The notes under the pieces were generated by a model. It saw only the letters and a list, made by a program, of their open reading frames with translations, ran no database searches and was not told the origin of the DNA. Of a stretch of 38,334 nucleotides of DNA, positions 1 through 8,522 are shown piece after piece. Every line of letters starts with the position of its first letter. The stretch's first letter is position 1. This DNA comes from Oscillospiraceae bacterium (GTDB taxonomy: Bacteria > Bacillota > Clostridia > Oscillospirales > Ruminococcaceae). The DNA is taken from the NCBI GenBank assembly GCA_024695445.1, contig JAILIG010000026.1, positions 1 to 38,334 on the forward strand. The letters are read 5' to 3'. The translations under genes were made by a program, and so were the position numbers.

Positions 1-456
1 CGTGATGCCGAGATGCGAGTCCGCAATCAGAACCACGCGCAGGGAGCCGTTTTCCAGTGCTTTGTCCGTCGTGAAGCGGTAGTGCGTTTCATAGATATGA
101 TGCGCGTAATACCAGCCGGCGCAGAGCACGCCTGCCGTCAGAAGCATCGCGCAGATACCCTCCGGATAGCGCCTGTTCCGCGGCTTTCCGGCGATTTTCC
201 GGACGATCAGGCCGATCAGGTCGCAGAGCATCCAGATCACCATGAGGTGAATCAGCACGACGATCAGAGTGGAAATGTTGAAAAAGAGGAAGCCGGACAG
301 TGCGAGAACCGGAAGTGCCGCTGCCAGCCAGGAGAGCGCACGGTGCTGCTCTGCGAGCCGTGCGATCGGCGCAAAGCGGTGAAAGCGCGTCAGCAGGTAA
401 AAAACACTTGCGGCGCCGAGCAGAATCAGTCCGCCGAATACGATCATCCAGAACAT
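1..456 (-). CDS. Membrane metallophosphoesterase, N-terminal 152 residues (cut by window edge)
   Basis: The reading frame is open from an ATG at 456 to the window edge, so only the N-terminus is present. The start has a good ribosome site (CAGGAGAAAT, about 4 bases upstream). The protein begins with about four hydrophobic segments (roughly residues 3-22, 42-60, 62-85 and 103-122). It then reaches LRVVLIADSHLGIT at the edge, which matches the first metal-binding block of calcineurin-like phosphoesterases (D-x-H). The family usually has membrane helices followed by an extracytoplasmic two-metal phosphoesterase domain; the rest of that domain lies outside the window. It starts 50 bases after the preceding gene on the same strand, so it is probably the last visible gene of the AAA-protease operon. 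Substrate unknown. Confidence 0.75.
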   Translation of the reverse strand, partial: MFWMIVFGGLILLGAASVFYLLTRFHRFAPIARLAEQHRALSWLAAALPVLALSGFLFFNISTLIVVLIHLMVIWMLCDLIGLIVRKIAGKPRNRRYPEGICAMLLTAGVLCAGWYYAHHIYETHYRFTTDKALENGSLRVVLIADSHLGIT

Positions 457-506
457 ATAGATTTCTCCTGTGACACAGATTCTTTGCGGGGATTGCGCGG
501 GGCGTT

Positions 507-2105
507 TCAGTGCAGCAGGCCGGAAATGCCTTCGCTGCGGAATTTTTCGCGGTATGCGCCGAGCTCGTCCTGAATCAGCCGGTCGATGACCTGCATTCCG
601 AGCAGCTCAACCGGTGCCTGATCGTCCGTCAGCAGATGTCCGCCGCTCTGATACGGCTTCAGCCGCTCCGAGACACCGTTCATCAGCTCAGAGAGCTCCG
701 TGTCCGTGAGCGCGGCACGGTTTTCGTCAAACCGGCGCAGCATTTCCGGGGAGCTGCCCGCGAAGAGCTCGCGGTTTGTCGTGTACGGCACATCGGCGGT
801 ATACACACAGGGGAATACCGCGGCGATTGTATCCGCCAGCCAGGCGTTGATGCAGTTTTCACTGTCGGATTTCATGTTCATGTTGACGACCATGACGCCG
901 TTTTCCTTCAGATGCTGCTTCACGAGCGTGAAAAACTCGCGGGACGACATCTGAAACGGGATCGTGATATCCTGATAGGCGTCTACCATGATGACATCGT
1001 ACTGCTTGTCAATGACATTGAGGTAGGCGCGGCCGTCATAGGTCGTGACCGGCACATTGTCCGGCAGAGAGAAGTATTCGTGTGCGAGTGCGGTGATCCG
1101 CTCGTCGATTTCGACGCCCTCTGCGCGGAGATTCCCGATGCGGTTTCTGCACTGCGATGCGTAGGTGCCGGTTCCCATGCCGAGCACGAGCAGATCTCTG
1201 CCGGCGGGCGTGTCCTCCGTCATGAGCGGGGCGGCCATCGCACAGTCGTAGTACATTCCGGTCAGTGCGCCGGATTTGACATAAACGGACTGCACGCCGA
1301 ACAGCACATTCGTCGAGAGCGCGACGCGCTGCCCGTCGTCCTTGACCTGCAAATAGTTGTAGACGGATTCGCCCTCATAGGCGAGCCGCTTTTCCCAGAA
1401 CGCAAAGCCAAGGCGCGTCGAGAGCAGGCAGCATCCCGCAAAGAGCAGCGCGGAAATCACGCACGGTACGGCGGATTTCTTCCGGCTGATGAAATAGATC
1501 AGCGCGAGCAGCAGCAGTACGCCGGAGAAAATCAGAAAGGTCACGGCGGTGCCGACTGCGGGAATCGAGACAAAGGTCGGGACAAAGGTGCCGATGATGC
1601 TGCCGATCGTGTTGAAGGCGCCGAGCGTGCCGACGGTTTTGCCGCTGTCGCTTAAATTGCTGACGGTGTAGCGGCAGAGCGAGGGCGTGACGGTGCCGAG
1701 CAGAAAGAGCGGGAACACAAACACGATCATGCAGGTCGCAAACGCCGCCCAGATGAGGAAATTCGTGCTGACGGTCAGCACGAGCAGTGCCGAGACGCCC
1801 GCGATCACGAGCTTGCCGAAGAACGGAATCGCCGCGATCCAGACGGCCGCAACGAGCATCCTGCGGTAGAGCCGGTCCGGATCCGGATTTTTGTCGGCGG
1901 CGCGCCCGCCCCAGACATTTCCGAGCGCCATGGCAATCATGATTGTGCCGATGATGATGGTCCAGACGATCTGCGAGGAGCTGAAATAGGGCGCGAGCAG
2001 ACGGCTTGCACCGAGCTCGACGGCCATGACGGACATTCCGGCAAAGAATTCCGTCAGGTAGAGATACCATTTCCGGCTCAGGACACCGGTTTTTTCGCTG
2101 CTCAT
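507..2105 (-). CDS. Membrane-fused spermidine-synthase-like methyltransferase-fold protein
   Basis: 532 aa. Residues 15-235 hold about seven or eight hydrophobic helices. Residues 255-525 form a Rossmann methyltransferase-like domain of the polyamine aminopropyltransferase superfamily: glycine motif LVLGMGTGT (306-314), acidic GVEID (331-335), YDGRAYL (356-362) and YDVIMVDAYQD (369-379). Proteins of this kind are often annotated as fused MFS/spermidine synthase. Few have a proven reaction, so aminopropyl transfer is possible but not shown. The ATG overlaps the stop of the upstream RyR gene (ATGA), which implies translational coupling in the AAA-protease operon. No speE/speD partner gene is nearby. 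Confidence 0.8.
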   Translation of the reverse strand: MSSEKTGVLSRKWYLYLTEFFAGMSVMAVELGASRLLAPYFSSSQIVWTIIIGTIMIAMALGNVWGGRAADKNPDPDRLYRRMLVAAVWIAAIPFFGKLVIAGVSALLVLTVSTNFLIWAAFATCMIVFVFPLFLLGTVTPSLCRYTVSNLSDSGKTVGTLGAFNTIGSIIGTFVPTFVSIPAVGTAVTFLIFSGVLLLLALIYFISRKKSAVPCVISALLFAGCCLLSTRLGFAFWEKRLAYEGESVYNYLQVKDDGQRVALSTNVLFGVQSVYVKSGALTGMYYDCAMAAPLMTEDTPAGRDLLVLGMGTGTYASQCRNRIGNLRAEGVEIDERITALAHEYFSLPDNVPVTTYDGRAYLNVIDKQYDVIMVDAYQDITIPFQMSSREFFTLVKQHLKENGVMVVNMNMKSDSENCINAWLADTIAAVFPCVYTADVPYTTNRELFAGSSPEMLRRFDENRAALTDTELSELMNGVSERLKPYQSGGHLLTDDQAPVELLGMQVIDRLIQDELGAYREKFRSEGISGLLH

Positions 2106-2416
2106 GTGTCGTCTGCCGCATCTGCGGCGGGCTCGCTGCGCTTTTGAATCGTGTAGCCGAGTGCGATGATGGTTTTCAGCGTTTCGAGGGCGGTGTGGCG
2201 GTCGTAGTCGCGCTCTGTCTCGGTCAGCTCGTCATAGGGGACCAGACAGGGCGTTTCCATGCTGCGGTCGTCGCGCACCTCGCCGTAGCGCCAGCCCTCC
2301 GCGAGCCGGCCGGACGCCCAGACCTCGTGGACATTTTCCGCGATCTGTTCGGTCAGGGCGAGCAGGTCCTCCGGCAGCTCAATGCCGCTGGTATCAATCG
2401 GTTTTGGCGTATACAT
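2102..2416 (-). CDS. Free-standing RyR-domain protein
   Basis: 104 aa. The open frame extends further upstream, but the ATG at 2416 is chosen because the protein then begins exactly at the conserved RyR motif (MYTPKPIDTSGIELPEDLL). It also has an upstream AAAGGAG, though the spacing is long (about 11 bases). Almost the whole protein is one ryanodine-receptor (RyR) repeat: P-x-P-x-DTS, LP-x-x-L, AENVHEVWA, GRLAEGWRYG, DD, LVPYDEL, YDR, ALETLKTIIALGY. RyR repeats occur in animal calcium channels and in bacterial and phage proteins; the bacterial role is not established. It lies 22 bases after the membrane RyR-like gene and overlaps the next gene by 4 bases. It is probably cytosolic, as there is no signal or membrane segment. 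Confidence 0.85.
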   Translation of the reverse strand: MYTPKPIDTSGIELPEDLLALTEQIAENVHEVWASGRLAEGWRYGEVRDDRSMETPCLVPYDELTETERDYDRHTALETLKTIIALGYTIQKRSEPAADAADDT

Positions 2417-2438
2417 CAGAAAAAAGGCTCCTTTCGCA

Positions 2439-4745
2439 TCAGCTGCGGCGGATTTCGAGATCCCGCAGGGGATTGTCGTAGAGTTTGTAGTCCGTCTGCA
2501 TGATGCCGCTGATTTCATCCAGCAGATCAGCGCGGCCGGGCTGTGCATTCAGCGGGTTTGCGGACTCGACGATGGTCGGGTGCAGCCGCAGGGTGATGTC
2601 CTTCGGCTGCCTGTCGCCGCGGTGCATGAAGCCGACCGAACGCATATAGGCATTCCAGCGCCGGTGCTCGTTCCAGCTGAGCAGCGCGTTGAGCTGCGGT
2701 ACGCCGGTTCCGGGCTGCAGCAGCGCGGAGAACCGTTCGGTGAGTGCCTGCCGGAGCCGGACGGCGTCGGGTGCCGAGAGCGCCTCTGCCGTGCGGAATG
2801 CCGTAAACTCCGTCAGAAGGCGGCGCAGCTCCTCCGCATCGGCTTTCTGCGGGATGCGGCGCAGTGCGGCAAAGATCTTGTACTTGATGTGAACCGCCCT
2901 TGCCGTGCTGGACATATAGTTGTAGACATTTTCGGCGCGGCGGAGCATTTCCCCGACGACATCGGATGCCTGCTGCACCTCGTAGTTGCGGTTCAGGATC
3001 TGGGCGGTCTGTTCGGTGCTCTTGAGGAAAATGTTGTCGCAGCTGTAAATATCCCGCAGGCTGCCGACCGCTCTGGTGCGGATCATGCTGCCGGATGCGC
3101 CGGTGCTGTCGGGGCTGCTGTTGAGCGTATCCGCGAGGTCCGTGTCATAGACGACGCAGGCGATGAACAGATGCCGGCTGCTGCCGCTGCGGACACGGTC
3201 TGCGGCGGCGGCGCGCTTTAACCGCTCTGCCGTCTCGATGTTCCGTTCGTCGCTGCCGAGCGAAACGAGCAGATAGTCACAGTCGATCAGCCGGAGCGTG
3301 CTTTCCTCTGCGGCGGGAAGACCGTCCGGAGCGGGAATCTGCGTACAGGTCAGCGCGGCGATGTCGCCGGACGACACATCCGCCCGGCAGTAGCGCAGCG
3401 TCATGTAGGGATCGTTCAGCACCTGCGGCTTTCCGTCCTCCGGATAGACGCGGAGCAGCGGACTGCCTGCCGCGGCGCTCTGCCGCAGCTCGGGATTGAT
3501 GCGGTCGAGCCTGCAGCAGAAGTCTGACAGGCTTTCGAGCGACACGGTGTTGATGCCGAGCGAGATGCCGGGCATCTGTCCGCACCATGAGGACGCGAGC
3601 AGCATTTCCGTGCCGATGCCGCCGAAGCCGACGATGCCGACATTGAGCGTGCGGCACGCCGCCGGATCGGGTGCGGCAAGGAGCGGCTCATAGAGCGGCT
3701 CGCAGGTCAGCAGGCGGTAAATCATGTTCTGTGCGCCGCGGATGCGGTCCACGGCGGGGGCGTGGGCATTGACCTTCTCTTTGTCGCCGTGATACCGGCG
3801 CGAAAAGTCTGCGCGGATCCGTTCGATGATCTGCCGCTCGGTCAGGGAGAAGGAGTCGTTGCTGTAGAAAATGCGGATGACGGTGCTGTCGAGCCGTTCA
3901 CAGAGCCCGTCTGCGGCGAGCGCCGCGAAGGTCTTGATGTTGTTGAGCTCGTTTTCGTCGATCAGGATATATTCCTTGGTTCTGCCGTTTCCTCTGCTGC
4001 TGACGATGCGCAGCAGATCCTCCTTCAGGCAGATGGCACCGATCGCACGGGCGCCGTAGAGCAGCTCGGAGCGTCCCTCGTCGTCGCTGTCGGGGTAGGC
4101 GTCAGTGAACACGATGCACGGACGGCGGAACGGTCCGCCTGCGGCCTGACCGGGGCTGCAAAGGCTCTCCGCAAGCGTCAGGGAGCGGGCATTCAGTTCG
4201 CTGAAGTAGTATTTTTTGCGCTTTCTGCTGAAAATTTCAATCAGCGCCAGCCGGAGCTTCGGCAGGAAGCTCATGAGAATATTGAGGACAAAGGCACCGC
4301 CGATGACCGGTGCTGCGACATGAATCAGCGAGAACACCAGACCGTAGACCGTGCCGGGCCATTCCGCGCCGCAGAGCTCGGTCATCATGGCCTTGCCGTT
4401 TGCAAGCCAGAGGGTGTAGTCCTCGTCCATGCTGAAGGTCTGAAGCCCGTGCAGCAGACTGTCCGCTGCGCGTTCGGCGGCGTTCAGCCCGTCTGCTTCG
4501 GACGGCTGCACCCGGTTGACATAGTACCCGACCGCATACCGCTGCAGGGTGAGAATCACCAGCAGAAAGAGCGCAACGGTGAGCAGCCCGCTGAACCGTC
4601 TGCTGCGGCAGCGGGGATCGCGCTGACGGCGCACGGCCCGCAGCGGCACGGCGACCGTCAGGAGAAAGCAGAGCAGCGTCAGGGCGGTCAGCACCCAGAG
4701 CAGGCTCCGGTCGGCCGCTGTCAGGACAGATACCGGTTCAGACAT
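2439..4745 (-). CDS. Membrane protein with Rossmann (TrkA-N-like) and C-terminal RyR-like domains
   Basis: 768 aa. Three likely membrane helices near residues 15-36, 53-72 and 130-158, the last followed by a basic stretch (SRKRKK). Two alpha/beta nucleotide-binding-like regions follow. One at about 175-300 resembles RCK/TrkA-N folds without a clean glycine motif. One at about 366-560 has LNVGIVGFGGIGTEML, a classic dinucleotide-binding loop. Residues 690-735 (SWNEHRRWNAYMRSVGF, then a proline-rich end) match the core of RyR-type repeats. The ATG at 4745 overlaps the AAA-protease gene by 8 bases and has AAGGAG 7 bases upstream, so the two are coupled. Plausibly a membrane sensor that binds a nucleotide or related ligand and reports to the protease. 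No known exact homologue is recalled. Confidence 0.75.
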   Translation of the reverse strand: MSEPVSVLTAADRSLLWVLTALTLLCFLLTVAVPLRAVRRQRDPRCRSRRFSGLLTVALFLLVILTLQRYAVGYYVNRVQPSEADGLNAAERAADSLLHGLQTFSMDEDYTLWLANGKAMMTELCGAEWPGTVYGLVFSLIHVAAPVIGGAFVLNILMSFLPKLRLALIEIFSRKRKKYYFSELNARSLTLAESLCSPGQAAGGPFRRPCIVFTDAYPDSDDEGRSELLYGARAIGAICLKEDLLRIVSSRGNGRTKEYILIDENELNNIKTFAALAADGLCERLDSTVIRIFYSNDSFSLTERQIIERIRADFSRRYHGDKEKVNAHAPAVDRIRGAQNMIYRLLTCEPLYEPLLAAPDPAACRTLNVGIVGFGGIGTEMLLASSWCGQMPGISLGINTVSLESLSDFCCRLDRINPELRQSAAAGSPLLRVYPEDGKPQVLNDPYMTLRYCRADVSSGDIAALTCTQIPAPDGLPAAEESTLRLIDCDYLLVSLGSDERNIETAERLKRAAAADRVRSGSSRHLFIACVVYDTDLADTLNSSPDSTGASGSMIRTRAVGSLRDIYSCDNIFLKSTEQTAQILNRNYEVQQASDVVGEMLRRAENVYNYMSSTARAVHIKYKIFAALRRIPQKADAEELRRLLTEFTAFRTAEALSAPDAVRLRQALTERFSALLQPGTGVPQLNALLSWNEHRRWNAYMRSVGFMHRGDRQPKDITLRLHPTIVESANPLNAQPGRADLLDEISGIMQTDYKLYDNPLRDLEIRRS

Positions 4746-7700
4746 GGACAGGCTCCTTGCGGGAGGCGTGTGCGGAGAGGATGCTGCCGATCTCGTCGCC
4801 GGTCAGGTGATCGTGCTTTATGAGCGCATCGACGAGCGCATCGACAGCCTCTTTGTTCTCGCGGATCAGCGTGACCGCCTGATCCATCTGTTCCGTCAGG
4901 ATGCGGTTGACGGCATCGTGAACGGCGGGCGCAAGCGCATTGCCGCTCTGACGGTCCGGCTCGACAACGGCAAGTCCGAATTCATCGGTCATGCCGTAAT
5001 AGCAGAGCATGGACTGTGCGACGCGGGTTGCGGTCTCCAGATCGCCGCTGGCACCGGTCGAAACGCCGTCCTCGCTGCCGTAATAGCAGAGCTCCGCGGC
5101 GCGTCCGCCCAGTGCGGTGCGGATGCGGGCGAGCAGATTTTCCCGTGTGCTGATCGGCCGGTCCTCGTGGTCGTCATGCTGCATATAGCCGCCGTGATCG
5201 CCGCGTGCGACAATCGTGACATAGGACGGATTTTCGCCGCTGTGCCAGCAGAGGAAGGTGTGTCCCGCCTCGTGCCGTGCGACACGCTCCAGCGTTTCGG
5301 GATTCCATTTTTTGACATCGCCGCTGACAAAGGTCTCGAAGGCCTCCTCCAGTACGGCGTCACTGACGACGGTGCTGCCCTCGCGGATCGCACTGCGCAG
5401 TGCCAGCTCAAAGACGGATTCGAGCTGCGCGAGGCTCATGCCGGTCGAGCGCACGGTCAGGTTGTCGATCTGCTGCTCGGAGATCCGGAAGGCGGAATTG
5501 GAGGCGAGCTTCATGCGGATGAACTGAATGCGGTCGTCCTTCTTGGGCAGGTCGATGTAGACCCTGCGGTCAAACCGCCGCATGATCGCGCCGTCCAGAC
5601 CCTTTCTGCTGGATTCGTCCGCGTCATAGTTGGTCGCGGCCAGCACAAAGACCGGCTTGGTCGGATCCTTCTTGAAGCCGTCCATTTCGGCGAGGAACGC
5701 CGTCAGAATCTCCTCCGCGGCATGGGTCTGTTCGCCGCCCGTGCGCTTTCTGGCAAAGGTGTCGATTTCATCGACAAAGAGAATTGACGGCGCATACTTG
5801 CGTGCGGTGCGGAAGATCTTGTGGACCAGCTCCGGACCTTCGCCGACATATTTCTTGAGGAACTGGTTGCCCTCCGCCGCGATGAAGGTCACATCGGATT
5901 CCGCCGCCATCGCCTTGGCGAGCATGGTCTTGCCGGTGCCGGGAGGGCCGTAGAGCAGCACGCCTCTGGGTGCCGCGACGCCCGTGCCGAGATATTTCTT
6001 CGGATTGCGGAGATACTGCACGAAATAGCGCAGCTCCTTCTTGGCGTCCTCCGCACCGATGACCTGGTCGAATTTCACATCGGGGCGCGAGACCGCGCTC
6101 AGGATATTGGCCTGATCCTCCGCATCGACTGCGACGCGCAGGCCGAAATCAAAGAGCCGGATGCAAGCCTGTCTGCCGTCTGCCGAAACCGACTGTCCCG
6201 TCTCGAAGCTGACAGCCTTGCTGGCGCGTGCCAGTTCGAGCATACCGGCCTGCTGGTGCATCTGCCGGCAGATCGTGCCGATGCGGCTGCTGAAGGCCTC
6301 GGCGCGCAGCGGAAGGATATCGCGCACGCCCTGCTGCTGGAAGGTCTCGATCTCCTCGGCGCTGAACGGCTTTTCGTCGCGCTCGGTCAGATAAATCGGC
6401 ATCGAGGGATCTGCTTCGAGCAGGAAGCGGTAGAAGTCTCTGGAAACGGACTCGATGTCCTCAATGTTCAGGAACTGCTCGGTATTTTCACGCTGTCCGA
6501 CGGTCATGTCGAGCAGCACCAGCTCGATCGGGCTGTGCTTTAGAAGCTCCTTTGCCTCCTCAACGGTTTCTGCGCGGACAAACTCACACTGCGGGGCGTG
6601 CTCGCGGCAGAAGGCGAGGGTATCCTCTCCGGCAAAGAGCAGAATCTGCGGCTTCTCGTCCTGCGTAAAGAGCCGCATCACCTCCGGACGGTTCTCCGGC
6701 AGCCTGACATCAAAGCGGATCTGCTCAATGTCGGAGACGCCGGTTTTGAGCGTGTCGGAGGAAACCAGCCGCAGCAGCTCGAAAATCTCGCTGTGGAAGA
6801 AGGATTCCGCTCTGCCGCGGACGGCACGGGCATCGGCTGCGCCGCCCTCGCCGAAGAGCAGCGCCGGATAGACCGTTTCGTCGATCTGGATGTCAATGCC
6901 GCTGGCAGCCGTGAAGTTCTTGGCCTGCCGCAGCACTTCCTTTTTCGCAATCTTGCAGAGATTGTATGCGGAGATGTGGTTGAACATGACGACATTGCCC
7001 GAAGCAAAGCGCGAGAGAATGGCTGCGGGGAAGAACGCGCCGCCTGTCACCGGGTTGATGTCGGTTTCGAGCGCCTTTAAGATGACCTTTCTGGTCAGCA
7101 TGGCGTAATTGCCGGTTTCATTCTCCTCGTAGAGCTGCTTGCCGGCATTGGTCGTGAAGAAGATGATGGCGTCCTTAAAGGAGACCTCCTTGTCCGTGTA
7201 GCTGTCGCGGACTCTGCCCGCGTCCAGCAGCTGCAAAAAGAGGTGGATGACGACCAGATGCGCCTTTTCGATCTCGTCAAAGAGCAGGACACAGCGCGGA
7301 TTTTTGGCGACAAAGCCGGTGACATTGCCCTCCTGTGCGCCCTTGTAGACCTTGTCGGAGCCGGCAAATTCGGTATTGGCTTCCTTGTCGGAGTATTCGC
7401 TCATGTCAAAGCGCATGAAGGGCAGACCGAGCGCCTCTGCGGCCTTTTCGGCCAGCAGCGTCTTGCCGACGCCGGGAGGACCTGCAAAGAGGAAGGTCGC
7501 ACGCGGCCGGATGCGTGTCTTGTCCATCATGGCGAGCATCTGCCCCTGAAAATAACCCTTTGCAAAGAGATTGACGGCGTGATCCTGTCCGAACACGGTC
7601 TGCAGGAGCTTGGCGCGCAGCTCTTTGGTCTGGCGTGTCAGCTCGTCCATCGAGAGGGGCTGCTCCTCCGGCTGCTCCGGTGCGCTGCCGATGCCCTTCT

Positions 7701-8349
7701 GCTTGCTCAGCAGCTCGTCAATGGAGATTCTGCCGGACTGTTCCGGCTCCGCTGCTGCGGGAGCCTGTTTTTCTTCGGGCTTCCCGCCGTTTCCGCCGAG
7801 GTTCAGGCCGTCCAGCGAGATGCTGCTGTGCTTCAGCAGGGCATCGACGGAGATCGGCTTGCTTTCGTCGCCGGTCTGGCTGCTGCCCTCTTCTTTTTCG
7901 TCCGAAGTCTGCTCGGCTGCGGGCTTTTCCGCGGCCGCCGGGCCGGAGCATTCCTTGAGTCCCTTTGCGATGATATCGCTCGGCTCGCGGAGAATGCAGG
8001 AGAGCAGCAGCTCCGGCGAGAGGGTTTCCTCGTGCGCCGACGCCGCCTCTGCACGCGCCTCGATCATCTTCTTGGAGAGGTACATACTGTCTTGAAAGAC
8101 GCGCTTTCCTTCGGAAATGTAGCCGATCAGCACCGACTTGAGCGCCTGCAGATCGACGCTTTCGCGGTCCGTGCGGTCCTTGAACTGTGTAAAGGGCTGC
8201 TGGCCTTCGATCGGGAAGGTGCCGTCGAGCACCTCAATGACCGTGAGCAGATAGCGCTCGGCGGTCAGCTGGGCGCCGGCTTCGCGCACAACCTCTCTGG
8301 AATGATCGAGCAGCAGCTTCAGCAGGGTACTGTTTTTCACTTCAGCCAT
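4738..8349 (-). CDS. Clp-type AAA+ / receiver-like / FtsH-type AAA+ M41 zinc protease fusion
   Basis: 1203 aa. Domains in order: a Clp-N-like helical region (about 1-130); a low-complexity acidic linker (130-240); a Clp-type AAA+ module (about 240-470) with Walker A GPPGVGKT (290-297), Walker B LLFDEIEKAH (355-364) and sensor TTNAG (399-403). Next is a receiver-like alpha/beta domain (about 566-690) with LLDMT (D614). Then an FtsH-type AAA+ domain (about 755-950) with GPPGTGKT (801-808), ILFVDEID (856-863), pore-like KKYVGEG (832-838) and an RRFDRR second region of homology. Last is an M41 peptidase (about 1015-1190) with HEAGH (1026-1030) and probable third zinc ligand D1103. All catalytic motifs look intact. 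Unlike FtsH (about 600-700 aa, two N-terminal membrane helices), it has no membrane segment. First gene of the operon, with a consensus promoter just upstream. Confidence 0.9.
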   Translation of the reverse strand: MAEVKNSTLLKLLLDHSREVVREAGAQLTAERYLLTVIEVLDGTFPIEGQQPFTQFKDRTDRESVDLQALKSVLIGYISEGKRVFQDSMYLSKKMIEARAEAASAHEETLSPELLLSCILREPSDIIAKGLKECSGPAAAEKPAAEQTSDEKEEGSSQTGDESKPISVDALLKHSSISLDGLNLGGNGGKPEEKQAPAAAEPEQSGRISIDELLSKQKGIGSAPEQPEEQPLSMDELTRQTKELRAKLLQTVFGQDHAVNLFAKGYFQGQMLAMMDKTRIRPRATFLFAGPPGVGKTLLAEKAAEALGLPFMRFDMSEYSDKEANTEFAGSDKVYKGAQEGNVTGFVAKNPRCVLLFDEIEKAHLVVIHLFLQLLDAGRVRDSYTDKEVSFKDAIIFFTTNAGKQLYEENETGNYAMLTRKVILKALETDINPVTGGAFFPAAILSRFASGNVVMFNHISAYNLCKIAKKEVLRQAKNFTAASGIDIQIDETVYPALLFGEGGAADARAVRGRAESFFHSEIFELLRLVSSDTLKTGVSDIEQIRFDVRLPENRPEVMRLFTQDEKPQILLFAGEDTLAFCREHAPQCEFVRAETVEEAKELLKHSPIELVLLDMTVGQRENTEQFLNIEDIESVSRDFYRFLLEADPSMPIYLTERDEKPFSAEEIETFQQQGVRDILPLRAEAFSSRIGTICRQMHQQAGMLELARASKAVSFETGQSVSADGRQACIRLFDFGLRVAVDAEDQANILSAVSRPDVKFDQVIGAEDAKKELRYFVQYLRNPKKYLGTGVAAPRGVLLYGPPGTGKTMLAKAMAAESDVTFIAAEGNQFLKKYVGEGPELVHKIFRTARKYAPSILFVDEIDTFARKRTGGEQTHAAEEILTAFLAEMDGFKKDPTKPVFVLAATNYDADESSRKGLDGAIMRRFDRRVYIDLPKKDDRIQFIRMKLASNSAFRISEQQIDNLTVRSTGMSLAQLESVFELALRSAIREGSTVVSDAVLEEAFETFVSGDVKKWNPETLERVARHEAGHTFLCWHSGENPSYVTIVARGDHGGYMQHDDHEDRPISTRENLLARIRTALGGRAAELCYYGSEDGVSTGASGDLETATRVAQSMLCYYGMTDEFGLAVVEPDRQSGNALAPAVHDAVNRILTEQMDQAVTLIRENKEAVDALVDALIKHDHLTGDEIGSILSAHASRKEPVHV

Positions 8350-8429
8350 TTTGGATGACTCCTGTCTCAGATTTTCCGGCTGCAGGCAGCAGTCCGGAAT
8401 CGGGCGGCAGTGTTGCCGAAATCTCTTCT

Positions 8430-8458
8430 ATTATACCGAATTACGGGCGATTTGTCAA
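8430..8458 (-). promoter_or_regulatory. Sigma-A promoter of the AAA-protease/RyR operon
   Basis: On the minus strand TTGACA (8453-8458), a 17-base spacer and TATAAT (8430-8435): both hexamers match consensus. It lies about 80 bases before the AAA gene and just after the rrf2 terminator. An ACAGGAG ribosome site follows before the ATG at 8349. This suggests strong, probably constitutive transcription unless an unseen repressor acts. Confidence 0.85.
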
Positions 8459-8467
8459 CCGGAAGCC

Positions 8468-8498
8468 AAAAAAAGAGAGGCCGCAGGAGCGGTCTCTC
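8468..8498 (-). terminator. Intrinsic terminator of the rrf2-like gene
   Basis: A 10-bp stem (8475-8484 with 8489-8498, one G-U pair) and a 4-base loop, followed on the minus strand by seven T (8468-8474). It isolates the Rrf2 gene from the AAA operon promoter 10 bases further on. Confidence 0.85.
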
Positions 8499-8522
8499 GG
8501 TCTGCCGGTGCAGGCGGGTGTA

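Noticed and set aside
13-573. Long plus-strand frames opposite the operon at 1-8349 (also at 510-1655, 3762-4823, 4744-5787, 7243-8358)
   Set aside because: They mirror the minus-strand genes in a GC-rich genome, have no ribosome sites and no recognisable domains.
4738-8349. Calling the AAA gene simply ftsH
   Set aside because: Only the C-terminal half is FtsH-like; the N-terminal Clp-type and receiver-like domains and the lack of membrane helices make the symbol misleading.
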